15,586 nt of DNA from a bacterium (GTDB lineage Bacteria > Electryoneota > JAOADG01). How positions within the stretch are numbered: position 1 is the stretch's first letter; every line of letters starts with the position of its first letter. The notes beneath the pieces were generated by a model. The model saw only the letters and a program-made list of their open reading frames with translations. It did not search any database and was not told the origin of the DNA. Below, piece after piece: positions 7,538-14,829 of the stretch. The stretch covers positions 1-15,586 of the forward strand of contig JAOADG010000014.1 of assembly GCA_026417415.1 (NCBI GenBank). The letters run 5' to 3'. Position numbers and translations under genes: made by a program.

Positions 7538-8337
7538 TTTTCTCCTTGCAATCTTTTGAGTGCCGTTTTCACATGTTCCAAACGGGTCTTAAAATTGGGA
7601 TGGCTTCGTAAGTACTCTGAAAGAGTGTATCCTAATTCTTCTATCACATTTTGGGGTGGATTGTAAACGCCGTGCTTGGCCTCCCACTCAATCATTTTTT
7701 GCATGAAAGTAATCATGCCTTGGGGATTATATCCCGCTTGCATCATCAGGCGGAGCCCAACCGTATCCGCCACCACCTCTTGATCGCGATTAAACGGGGT
7801 TTTCAAAAGGGAGTAGCCCACAGTCGCCAAATCTGCCGCTGCACTCCCGCCGACTTTTCCTGCTGCAATTCCCGCTTGCATTCTTGCAATGCAATGTTTT
7901 TCGTCCACGTGGACAATTTCGTGGGCTAACAGGGCTGCCAGTTCATCTTCATTGATAGTAAAATGTTGCATCGCTTGTAATACCCAAATGTGACCCCCTG
8001 CTGTAGCAAAAGCGTTCACATCTTTTCCTTGATCAATTAGATAAAAGTGGTATGGATGTATTTTTTTTCGCTTGACCTGTTTAGCAAGTTGATTGCCGAT
8101 TTTTCGGATTCGTTCAAGATAATCGGATTTTTTGATCATTTTGGATTGTTTTCGGATCTGTTTTGCCAGTTCTTTCCCAACCGCAACCTCTTCGCTATCA
8201 CTAACCGCTGTAACTTGTAAAAACACGGTATCCATTTGATTAACAACGGTTTGCGCGGAACGAAAGATTTCATCAAGCAATTGGGCTTGAGTGAGTATTG
8301 GGAACAGAATGTAGATTAGAAGTGCAATGTTTTTCAT
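7534..8337 (-). CDS. Secreted M48-family zinc metallopeptidase
   Basis: A 267-residue exported peptidase. The chosen ATG at 8337 gives a clean signal peptide (about 1-18, MKNIALLIYILFPILTQA) and has GGAGG four bases upstream; the longer reading from 8367 adds ten residues, hides the signal peptide and overlaps the upstream gene. The zinc motif is HEIVH (139-143), third ligand probably E187 in NRDQEVVAD, with the usual downstream aspartate D191. NAFATAGGHIW (108-118) precedes it and SHPNFKTRLEH (245-255) closes the domain, both standard for the M48B/BepA-LoiP group of periplasmic peptidases that handle misassembled envelope proteins. There is no TPR extension, so it is the short, LoiP/YcaL-like form. 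The stop overlaps the LEA lipoprotein start by 4 bp, suggesting joint envelope function. Confidence 0.92.
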   Translation of the reverse strand: MKNIALLIYILFPILTQAQLLDEIFRSAQTVVNQMDTVFLQVTAVSDSEEVAVGKELAKQIRKQSKMIKKSDYLERIRKIGNQLAKQVKRKKIHPYHFYLIDQGKDVNAFATAGGHIWVLQAMQHFTINEDELAALLAHEIVHVDEKHCIARMQAGIAAGKVGGSAAADLATVGYSLLKTPFNRDQEVVADTVGLRLMMQAGYNPQGMITFMQKMIEWEAKHGVYNPPQNVIEELGYTLSEYLRSHPNFKTRLEHVKTALKRLQGEK

Positions 8338-8341
8338 TTTG

Positions 8342-8346
8342 CCTCC
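8342..8346 (-). promoter_or_regulatory. Ribosome-binding site deciding the M48 peptidase start
   Basis: GGAGG on the minus strand, four bases before ATG 8337. Together with the signal peptide it settles the start against an in-frame upstream codon at 8367. Confidence 0.7.
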
Positions 8347-8348
8347 AT

Positions 8349-8753
8349 TTATTTGGGTGACAAACAACTAAACGGATAAAGCGGTATATTGCGTGCAATC
8401 CAATAGAGCATCACGACTCCCACCAAAATCCACTCCCGATAAGGTTGCCATTTTTGTGGGAGTAGGTACCACTTGCCTGAAAGTTGATAATAACTTCTGA
8501 TTTTATCCCATCCAAGAAAAATCAGCATGGGGAACAGTATGGGATTGTAGGAAAATGCTTGCTTCCATTGGAGGTGAAGCAAAGCATGCAGCGCCCTACC
8601 GGTCCCACATCCCGGACAATACCAGTGGGTTAATCTATAAAAGATACAGGGTGGGTAAAATTTGGAGGTTAAGGGATCAAATCCATAAAGCAAAATTATC
8701 CCCACTCCCACCATCATTCCAACAAGCAGTGAAGATGCTGGTTTAGGAATCAT
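8349..8753 (-). CDS. DUF2752 membrane protein
   Basis: A 134-residue membrane protein of unknown function. The family signature is clear: C36 followed by YCPGCGTGRALHALL (45-59) and a downstream NP (70-71), the arrangement that defines DUF2752. Hydrophobic segments lie at about 8-24, 71-82 and 108-120. The paired cysteines CPGC suggest metal binding or redox, but no activity is established for the family. ATG at 8753 is the first in frame; the ribosome site is weak, so a start at the internal Met-Met (residues 13-14) cannot be excluded. It lies 21 bp after the CD225 gene and 11 bp before the M48 peptidase gene. Confidence 0.88.
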   Translation of the reverse strand: MIPKPASSLLVGMMVGVGIILLYGFDPLTSKFYPPCIFYRLTHWYCPGCGTGRALHALLHLQWKQAFSYNPILFPMLIFLGWDKIRSYYQLSGKWYLLPQKWQPYREWILVGVVMLYWIARNIPLYPFSCLSPK

Positions 8754-8774
8754 AAGACGTGGAAGAATAGTATA

Positions 8775-9176
8775 TTAGATATTTTTTCCTTCCAATCCGA
8801 CACCGATTAACAACAGTATAGCATAGATTAAATATACAGCAATACCCACCCATAATCCGATATTAGCCCATTTATCCGCTTCAAAAGCCGAGCGTCTTGC
8901 TCCCTCATAATCACCCGCTGCCCACTTGGAATTGACTTGAGCTGCGTTGATAATTGAAATTATCCCAAAAGGAAGACAACAAAAGATAGTGACCAAAATG
9001 GCTTTAACCAATTTGTTATCCGGCGGCAATTCCGTTTTTGGGGGAGAGGAATATGAAGGGGATTGGAACTGTGGTCGCTGAAAACCAGTTTGGAATGTGG
9101 ATTGCAAGGAAGCTCCACATTGGGTACAAAATGATACTGAATCTGAATTTTGTGCTCCACATTTTGGACAGTACAT
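8775..9176 (-). CDS. Zinc-ribbon CD225/dispanin-family membrane protein
   Basis: A 133-residue protein. The N-terminus is a zinc ribbon, CPKC (3-6) and CTQC (17-20). A Pro/Ser/Gln-rich linker (about 25-52) leads to a CD225/dispanin domain: hydrophobic segment about 58-78 with FCCLPFGIISI, the conserved cytosolic turn AAGDYEGARRSAFEADKW (86-103), and a second hydrophobic segment about 105-125. CD225 is the domain of vertebrate IFITM antiviral proteins; bacterial members are widespread and their role is not established, so no antiviral function is claimed. GGAG six bases before ATG 9176 supports the start. It lies 11 bp after a kinase gene. The zinc ribbon resembles that of the DUF2569-like protein at 3640-4203. 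Confidence 0.88.
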   Translation of the reverse strand: MYCPKCGAQNSDSVSFCTQCGASLQSTFQTGFQRPQFQSPSYSSPPKTELPPDNKLVKAILVTIFCCLPFGIISIINAAQVNSKWAAGDYEGARRSAFEADKWANIGLWVGIAVYLIYAILLLIGVGLEGKNI

Positions 9177-9187
9177 GTTTTTCTCCT

Positions 9188-10345
9188 TTATTTTAACTGT
9201 TGAATTCTTTTTGAATTGAAATTGTCAGCTGCCATAAAACCCCAAATGGGATATGCGATCCACAAAAGGTAAAATGCTCCTTTTCCTTTGGTAATCAATC
9301 CCCAAAAGATTCCCACCGCAATTCCCAAAAATCCCTGAACGGCTGAAACATAAAAGAGACCAAACCCACCACAGATCAAACTTAGTAAAGCCGCAATCCA
9401 CGGACTTTTGAGTTGAACTTTGGGACGGGTTGTAGAGGTTGAGGGGTTTAACGATACGCTTTGCTGCGTATTCTTGGAAACTGGTAGGGGAGCACTATTA
9501 TTACCAACATATACACTCGTGGGTGTTGATTGTTGCTCGTTGCTTTGCAAGGCAACCAAGGCACTTTTACAACTATGGAAGCGATCTTGAGGTTGCTTGG
9601 CAATCATTTGCATCACCCAATTGACTAACCATTCGGGAATATCTGGATAATAGCTTCTGGGATCGGGAAAGGAGCGATGAACAATAGCATCCATCACTTG
9701 GTATTCGGAGGAAGTCCCATCATCTAACGGCATTTTACCGGAAAGCATTTCGTAAGCGGTTACCCCAATGGAATAAAGGTCACTGCGTTGATCGGCTTCT
9801 TTACCCATCACTTGCTCGGGGGACATATAAAAGAGGGTACCTACTTTGGTCCCAGTTTTGGTCATCCCTTTTGAACCTGCAATCTTTGCTATCCCAAAGT
9901 CGGTGATTTTGATAATATCTTTGGGAGTAAGCAAGATATTGGAGGGTTTGATATCGCGGTGGATGATCCCTTGTTCGTGGGCATAATTCACCCCTTCCAA
10001 AATCTGGCGGATCAGGGGAATGGCACGGGTATGTGGAATTGGTCCCACTTCGCGACCGATGACTTTATCTAAGGTGCGACCATCTACGTATTCCATTACC
10101 AGATAAAGCACGTCGTCTTGTTCATTAAAATCAAAGAGTTGCACAATGTTCGGGTGAACCAGTTTTGCCATCAGACGTGCTTCGTTGTAAAACCGCTCCC
10201 GCAGTTGGGGTTCTTTCACCAACAGTGGGTGCAACACTTTAATAGCAACCGGGCGGTCCAAGTTCAAGTGTACCCCCTTGTACACCATTCCCATTCCACC
10301 TTCACCAATCAACCCTTCAATGCGATAATTTGGAATCTGAAGCAT
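9188..10345 (-). CDS. Hanks-type Ser/Thr kinase with polytopic C-terminal membrane region
   Basis: A 385-residue kinase. Kinase domain about 7-268: GEGGMG (14-19), ATP lysine K36, HRD (129-131) with KPSN, DFG (149-151), activation-loop threonines 162, 164 and 166, SPE (175-177). A Ser/Thr/Asn-rich linker (about 268-312) leads to a hydrophobic C-terminus (about 314-372) that fits three helices, beginning SPWIAALLSLICGGFG, loosely similar to TM2-type domains. It thus differs from the other two kinases in having no Sel1 repeats. Bases 9813-9910, coding K146 to Q178 (the whole activation segment), are identical to the second kinase gene at 11439-11536, although the rest is diverged. AAGGA five bases before ATG 10345 supports the start; the upstream kinase ends 15 bp away. 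Confidence 0.95.
   Translation of the reverse strand: MLQIPNYRIEGLIGEGGMGMVYKGVHLNLDRPVAIKVLHPLLVKEPQLRERFYNEARLMAKLVHPNIVQLFDFNEQDDVLYLVMEYVDGRTLDKVIGREVGPIPHTRAIPLIRQILEGVNYAHEQGIIHRDIKPSNILLTPKDIIKITDFGIAKIAGSKGMTKTGTKVGTLFYMSPEQVMGKEADQRSDLYSIGVTAYEMLSGKMPLDDGTSSEYQVMDAIVHRSFPDPRSYYPDIPEWLVNWVMQMIAKQPQDRFHSCKSALVALQSNEQQSTPTSVYVGNNSAPLPVSKNTQQSVSLNPSTSTTRPKVQLKSPWIAALLSLICGGFGLFYVSAVQGFLGIAVGIFWGLITKGKGAFYLLWIAYPIWGFMAADNFNSKRIQQLK
9813..9910 (-). repeat. 98-bp perfect repeat, copy in kinase 3 (activation segment)
   Basis: Identical base for base to 11439-11536, same orientation, with abrupt divergence on both sides. It encodes KITDFG through SPEQ of the kinase domain. Synonymous positions are identical too, which points to recent gene conversion and not to protein-level constraint alone. 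Confidence 0.9.
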
Positions 10346-10360
10346 AACATTCCTTTCCCA

Positions 10361-11977
10361 TTATCTTCGGTTTCTCAGTAACTTCAATCTTATTTTTGCA
10401 AATACATCCCCTTGCGCAGCTGCTTTTTCATACCAATCAATGGCTTGTTGGATATCCTTTGGAACACCACGACCTTGTTCGTACATCCAACCAAGATTGG
10501 TTTGTGCAGCAGCATGACCTTGCTCGGCTGCTTTACGATACCATTTTACAGCTTCTTTATCATCGCGTGGAACACCACGACCTTGTTCGTACATCCAACC
10601 AAGATTGTTTTGTGCATTAGCATGACCTTGCTCAGCGGCTTTACGAAACCATTTTACGGCCTCCGCATCATTTTGTGGAACACCACGACCATTTGCGTAC
10701 ATCCAACCAAGATTGGATTGTGCAGCAGCAAGCCCTTGCTCGGTGGCTTTACGATACCACTTTACGGCCTCCGCATCATTTTGTGGAACACCACGACCTT
10801 CTTGATACATCCAACCCATCATTAATTGTGCTTTCGCGTGGTTACGCGTCGCTGCACGTTGGATCATATTTACTCGTACAGTGTCCCAGCGGTCCCAATT
10901 GCTATTTCTGAGTAAAGAATCTATTGTTTCAGCATATTTCATTGCTGAATACGTAGTGTAGTGGTCATACAGATAGAAAATGATTAGGAAACTCAATATA
11001 GCGATGAAAAAACGTGTAACAACCAATGTCTTTTTCTTTACTCCCGATTTTGAAGATACAGATTGAGTGGCCACTTTCCTTTCAACAATAATGATCGGTT
11101 CAGGTTGAGTGGCTGAGGATTTTTTTTCTTCTTCTTTTTGCGCCTTGACTATGGATTTCGTCACCGCATTTTCCAATGCTTGTTTAAACGCTGCACAATC
11201 AGAAAAGCGATCTTCTTTCCTTTTGCTAATGGCTTTCATCACCACGTCTTCAATGGGCTTAGGAATCGCTGGATAAAAAGTGGAAGGGGGTGGGAATGCT
11301 TGTTCTACAACCTTTTTCATAATCCCATACTCAGTATCCTCTTCATTGAACGGAAGGCGACCTGCCAACATCTCATAAAGCGTGACTCCCAATGCATAAA
11401 TGTCGCTATTGACTCCCAATTCCTTTACCCCTTGAATCTGCTCGGGGGACATATAAAAGAGGGTACCTACTTTGGTCCCAGTTTTGGTCATCCCTTTTGA
11501 ACCTGCAATCTTTGCTATCCCAAAGTCGGTGATTTTCAATTGTCCTTCTTTGGTTACCAAAATGTTTGAAGGTTTGATATCGCGATGAATCACCCCCTTT
11601 GAATGGGCATATCCGACCCCCTCCAAGAGTTGCACAAACATCGGGATAGCACGTTCGTAAGGGATCGGTCCTGTCTCACGTCCAATCATCTGATCTAAGG
11701 TACGACCATCTATGTATTCCATAATCATCGCCACAGTGCTATCCATTTCATAGAAATCATACCACTCCACGATGTTCGGATGCTTTAGGTGCGCCATCAA
11801 ACGCGCTTCGTTTTCAAATCGCAATTTGAACTGCGGGTCACGTGCCAAATGGGAATGCAATACTTTCACCGCAACCACGTTTTCCCTAATGCGATGTTTA
11901 GCAAGGTAAACTATACCCATCCCACCTTCGCCAATCTCGCGGAGGATGGTATAATTCGGTAATGAAGGAAAACTCAT
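10361..11977 (-). CDS. Membrane-anchored Hanks-type Ser/Thr kinase with extracytoplasmic Sel1 repeats
   Basis: A 538-residue receptor-like kinase. Kinase domain about 9-270: GEGGMG (16-21), K38, HRD (131-133) with KPSN, DFG (151-153), activation-loop threonines 164, 166 and 168, SPE (177-179). A Lys/Glu/Ser-rich juxtamembrane part (about 272-316) leads to one transmembrane helix (about 318-337). Four Sel1 repeats of 36 residues follow (about 381-523, pattern AxAQxNLGWMYEQGRGVP), then a basic tail. With the kinase inside, the repeats are placed outside the cytoplasmic membrane, where they could bind envelope ligands; this topology is inferred. GAGG eight bases before ATG 11977 supports the start. 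It lies 11 bp after the PPM phosphatase gene, the classic kinase-phosphatase pairing, and 15 bp before the next kinase. Confidence 0.95.
   Translation of the reverse strand: MSFPSLPNYTILREIGEGGMGIVYLAKHRIRENVVAVKVLHSHLARDPQFKLRFENEARLMAHLKHPNIVEWYDFYEMDSTVAMIMEYIDGRTLDQMIGRETGPIPYERAIPMFVQLLEGVGYAHSKGVIHRDIKPSNILVTKEGQLKITDFGIAKIAGSKGMTKTGTKVGTLFYMSPEQIQGVKELGVNSDIYALGVTLYEMLAGRLPFNEEDTEYGIMKKVVEQAFPPPSTFYPAIPKPIEDVVMKAISKRKEDRFSDCAAFKQALENAVTKSIVKAQKEEEKKSSATQPEPIIIVERKVATQSVSSKSGVKKKTLVVTRFFIAILSFLIIFYLYDHYTTYSAMKYAETIDSLLRNSNWDRWDTVRVNMIQRAATRNHAKAQLMMGWMYQEGRGVPQNDAEAVKWYRKATEQGLAAAQSNLGWMYANGRGVPQNDAEAVKWFRKAAEQGHANAQNNLGWMYEQGRGVPRDDKEAVKWYRKAAEQGHAAAQTNLGWMYEQGRGVPKDIQQAIDWYEKAAAQGDVFAKIRLKLLRNRR
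10409..10837 (-). repeat. Four tandem 108-bp Sel1-coding repeats (kinase 2)
   Basis: The marker GGAACACCAC recurs on the plus strand at 10461, 10569, 10677 and 10785, exactly 108 bp apart. Each unit codes one 36-residue Sel1 repeat. Units are very similar at DNA level, indicating recent expansion or homogenisation. Confidence 0.9.
11439..11536 (-). repeat. 98-bp perfect repeat, copy in kinase 2 (activation segment)
   Basis: Partner of 9813-9910. Codes K148 to Q180 of this kinase. The corresponding segment of the kinase at 1-1313 is clearly different at DNA level. Confidence 0.9.
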
Positions 11978-11988
11978 TTTTACGCCTC

Positions 11989-13221
11989 TTATTCTTTTTT
12001 CGTGTTGGCCGTATCCTGTTTACTCTTTTCTGAGGAACCTCCTGCAGGGCTTGATTGCTTGCCATTCACAGGTTTATGGGTAGTGCTTTTCGTTTTATGA
12101 GATTGTTTTTTCTCCGTTTTAGGTTCTCCTTTCTTTTCCGCAGGTGCTTGAGTCCCACCTGGTAAATTGGTCCCTGCTGTACTATCTGCTGAACCTTGTT
12201 TTTCCGAAGTTTCAGAGGTAGGTTTCTGTTCTTGCTGCTGCACACCCGAACTTTTGTCTTTTATACCTACAGAATCGATCGTGTTGGTTGGGTTGTTTTT
12301 TTTCGGATTATTGCTATGCATCCAATAACTCCGCGTAAACCACAGACCAACCACCAATATTAACAACGCCATTCCCATCGGAATCCATAGGATTGGTTTT
12401 TTGTAAAATGCTTTTTTCGTCACCAGTTCTCGTGTATCACTTTTCCGTGTCGCCTTGATAGGATCTGTTGAGGACGGTTTTGGTCCTTCTAATATATCCA
12501 CTACTTGCACCGTAGCATTGTCTTCTCCACCACGCTCATTGGCTAATCTTACCAGATCTTCTGCTAACATCTGCGGATTTACATTACGGGAGTGATGAAG
12601 TATTTCTTTTTTAGCAATCGGCCCTGAAATCCCATCCGTACATAAAATCAAGCGATCGTTTTTACATAACTCAAAAACATCCACTTCTGGCTCTGCTGTC
12701 GGCTTTACACCGATTGCACGTGTAATGATGTTTCTTTCCGGGTGATGTGCTGCATCCTCTTCAGAAATGATGCCGTGTTTAACCATTTCCATCACTCTTG
12801 AATGATCTTGTGTAAGTTGATGGATTTCACCTTTGCGAATTAAATACAATCGGCTATCCCCAATATGAGCGCGCCAGGCCATCGGCTTTTTGCCATTGCG
12901 TATCAACACCATCACGCACGTAGTTCCCATTCCACGCAATTCCGGATCACTGATAGATTTTTCATAAACTGCTCGATTGGCAAATTGGATGGCATTTTGC
13001 AACAACTCCTTCGGATCCGATTCAGATGCTTGTTTGATGTATTGGATAATGGTATCTACCGCTAAACGGCTCGCTACATACCCTCCCTTATGTCCGCCCA
13101 TTCCATCACAAACAATAAACAATTGTCCAAACTCGGTTTTATTGGAAGCGAAATAATCTTCATTGGCAGTTCGTACGCGCCCTACGTCGGAGTAATTGCC
13201 ATATTCAAAAAATTCTGCCAT
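11989..13221 (-). CDS. PPM-family (PP2C-type) Ser/Thr phosphatase with membrane anchor and extracytoplasmic tail
   Basis: A 410-residue metal-dependent protein phosphatase, expected to reverse the neighbouring kinases. Catalytic domain about 5-244 has all PP2C landmarks: R17 and NED (20-22), CDGMGGH (38-44) with metal ligand D39, GDSR (121-124), CTDGIS (194-199) with D196, and GGEDNATV (231-238) with D234. A single transmembrane helix follows (about 276-297). The remaining ~113 residues are low-complexity, rich in K, S, T, N, G and Q and net basic, and should face outside the cytoplasm. The layout recalls mycobacterial PstP, which also has an anchored catalytic domain, though PstP's outer tail is much shorter. 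The start lies 2 bp after the stop of the vWA-FHA gene, with its ribosome site AAGGA inside that gene's last codons, so the two are tightly coupled. Confidence 0.95.
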   Translation of the reverse strand: MAEFFEYGNYSDVGRVRTANEDYFASNKTEFGQLFIVCDGMGGHKGGYVASRLAVDTIIQYIKQASESDPKELLQNAIQFANRAVYEKSISDPELRGMGTTCVMVLIRNGKKPMAWRAHIGDSRLYLIRKGEIHQLTQDHSRVMEMVKHGIISEEDAAHHPERNIITRAIGVKPTAEPEVDVFELCKNDRLILCTDGISGPIAKKEILHHSRNVNPQMLAEDLVRLANERGGEDNATVQVVDILEGPKPSSTDPIKATRKSDTRELVTKKAFYKKPILWIPMGMALLILVVGLWFTRSYWMHSNNPKKNNPTNTIDSVGIKDKSSGVQQQEQKPTSETSEKQGSADSTAGTNLPGGTQAPAEKKGEPKTEKKQSHKTKSTTHKPVNGKQSSPAGGSSEKSKQDTANTKKE

Positions 13222-13223
13222 AA

Positions 13224-14813
13224 TTATTTTCCTTTGAATTGAAGTTCAGTTTGTCCCAAACGAAGCAGATCACCATCCCGAAGAATTGCAAACTGCACCC
13301 GCTGACCGTTGATATAGGTGCCGTTGGTGGATTGGTTGTCCGTATATTGAAATTGTCCATTGGCAAAACGAATGATTGCATGATTGGTAGAGACGGTTTG
13401 ATCCTGCAAAACAATGGTGTTGTGCACTCCACGGCCAAGGGTGGTTTCTGCTCGCGTGATAGTAAAGATTTGGCCCTTTTGTACACCTGCAGTTACCAAT
13501 AACTGACCCGACGTATAGTTCGTACCTATAGAACTTCCCACCATGGTCTTGCTGCTGGCGGGAGGTGCAGGTTGGAAAGGCGTTTCGGCTTTGGTGGCTG
13601 GTGAACCTTGCGCTGAAGCCAAAGGCGTTTGAGGCGGGTAACTGGACACTGAAGGTGGAGATGCATTTTCTTTTTCTGAAAGCTGTCGGCGCAGCTCTTC
13701 TTCTCTACGTTGTGCCTCTTCGGCTTGACGCTTGGCTTCTTCTTCTTTACGGATTCGTTCAGCTTCTCGTTCACGTGCTTTGCGTTGCGACTGCAAAATG
13801 AAAACCACCGCAACACCCAAAAGGATAACCACGCCTGCTCCAATCAACCAAACATAGAGCGGAACGGATGTAGATGGTTGTTCTTTGTCTTCACCGAACT
13901 CTGTCCCTGCTGGCAAGGTATGTTGAAAGGTAGTTTGACCTTGAAAATTGGGCTTTAGCACCACGATTGAATACATTCGTGGTCTGCCATCACGCACCTC
14001 TTTAGGAGGAAAAATCCGCAATCCGTATTGACTCTTTAGCACTTCCAGCGATTTGTTGAACCCTTCCCGAATGACGCTCGACTCTTTGGCACGATAGTAC
14101 CGCCCTTTGGTACGCTCCGAAATGGCTTCCAAGTTGCGTAAGTACTTTTCATCAATTTTTGTGAAACCGACGGAGTAAATGGGCACATTGAAGCGATTGG
14201 CTTTTTGCACACATTGTTCAAGATTATATGCACCAGTTCCTTCATCACGTCCGTCTGAAATCACTATCACCAATTTGCGTTCCGGGATGTTGGGCGTTTG
14301 ATTTAAGTGATCCAATGCTTCATCCAACGCATAGTACAATTCAGTATTGGTGCCACCTGCAACGATACCATCAATCTTTTTTTTCAAATACTGGCGATTC
14401 ATAGAAAAGTCAGAAACCAACTCCACTTTGCTATGGAAGGATAGTATCGCTACACGATCTTGCGAACGTAAATTGTCCAAATATTCCTTTACCGCAATTT
14501 TACTATCTTCTAACGGTTTTCCTTGCATCGTTAAGGATGCATCTATACAGACCATTACCGCGACACCTTTTTCTGATTGATAGAAATTGATAACTTGTTT
14601 AGGAAGCATCTTCCGTTTTTCGCTTAGAAACACTTGAAAGTTTGAAGAATCTAGTCCTACAACTCCTTCACCATTGGCATCCAAGACCGTGACCGACAGC
14701 ACAATCGTATCGGTATTGGTGGTATCCCGTTGGTCAATGGTGATGGTCAAGGGTTCTATAGCCGCAGAAAACGTAGGAATTAACAAAAGGCAAAAGAATA
14801 TGATTGCATACAT
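13224..14813 (-). CDS. vWA-transmembrane-FHA protein
   Basis: A 529-residue protein that appears to span the cytoplasmic membrane. Signal peptide about 1-18; a short beta domain (about 20-80); von Willebrand A domain about 83-260 with the MIDAS metal site D91-A-S93-L-T95 (DxSxT, not the standard DxSxS), T155 in GGTNT and D187 in SDGRD. A transmembrane helix (about 318-340) is followed by a charged helix rich in R, E and A (341-384), a Pro/Ser/Ala linker, and a C-terminal FHA domain (about 448-527: GR 460-461, S475-x2-H478, NG 497-498). The layout suggests that outside binding by vWA is linked to inside phospho-Thr reading by FHA; this is inference. GAGG five bases before ATG 14813. It lies 16 bp after the first FHA gene and 2 bp before the phosphatase gene. 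Confidence 0.93.
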   Translation of the reverse strand: MYAIIFFCLLLIPTFSAAIEPLTITIDQRDTTNTDTIVLSVTVLDANGEGVVGLDSSNFQVFLSEKRKMLPKQVINFYQSEKGVAVMVCIDASLTMQGKPLEDSKIAVKEYLDNLRSQDRVAILSFHSKVELVSDFSMNRQYLKKKIDGIVAGGTNTELYYALDEALDHLNQTPNIPERKLVIVISDGRDEGTGAYNLEQCVQKANRFNVPIYSVGFTKIDEKYLRNLEAISERTKGRYYRAKESSVIREGFNKSLEVLKSQYGLRIFPPKEVRDGRPRMYSIVVLKPNFQGQTTFQHTLPAGTEFGEDKEQPSTSVPLYVWLIGAGVVILLGVAVVFILQSQRKAREREAERIRKEEEAKRQAEEAQRREEELRRQLSEKENASPPSVSSYPPQTPLASAQGSPATKAETPFQPAPPASSKTMVGSSIGTNYTSGQLLVTAGVQKGQIFTITRAETTLGRGVHNTIVLQDQTVSTNHAIIRFANGQFQYTDNQSTNGTYINGQRVQFAILRDGDLLRLGQTELQFKGK

Positions 14814-14829
14814 AAATCCCTCAATCTGG

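Noticed and set aside
8754-8774. Possible internal promoter or terminator between the DUF2752 and CD225 genes
   Set aside because: Only 21 bp with no hairpin or T-tract and no convincing promoter elements.
13526-13843. Minus-strand 105-codon frame inside the vWA-FHA gene
   Set aside because: Out-of-frame shadow of the coiled-coil and linker coding sequence; composition is biased by the repetitive R/E/A codons.
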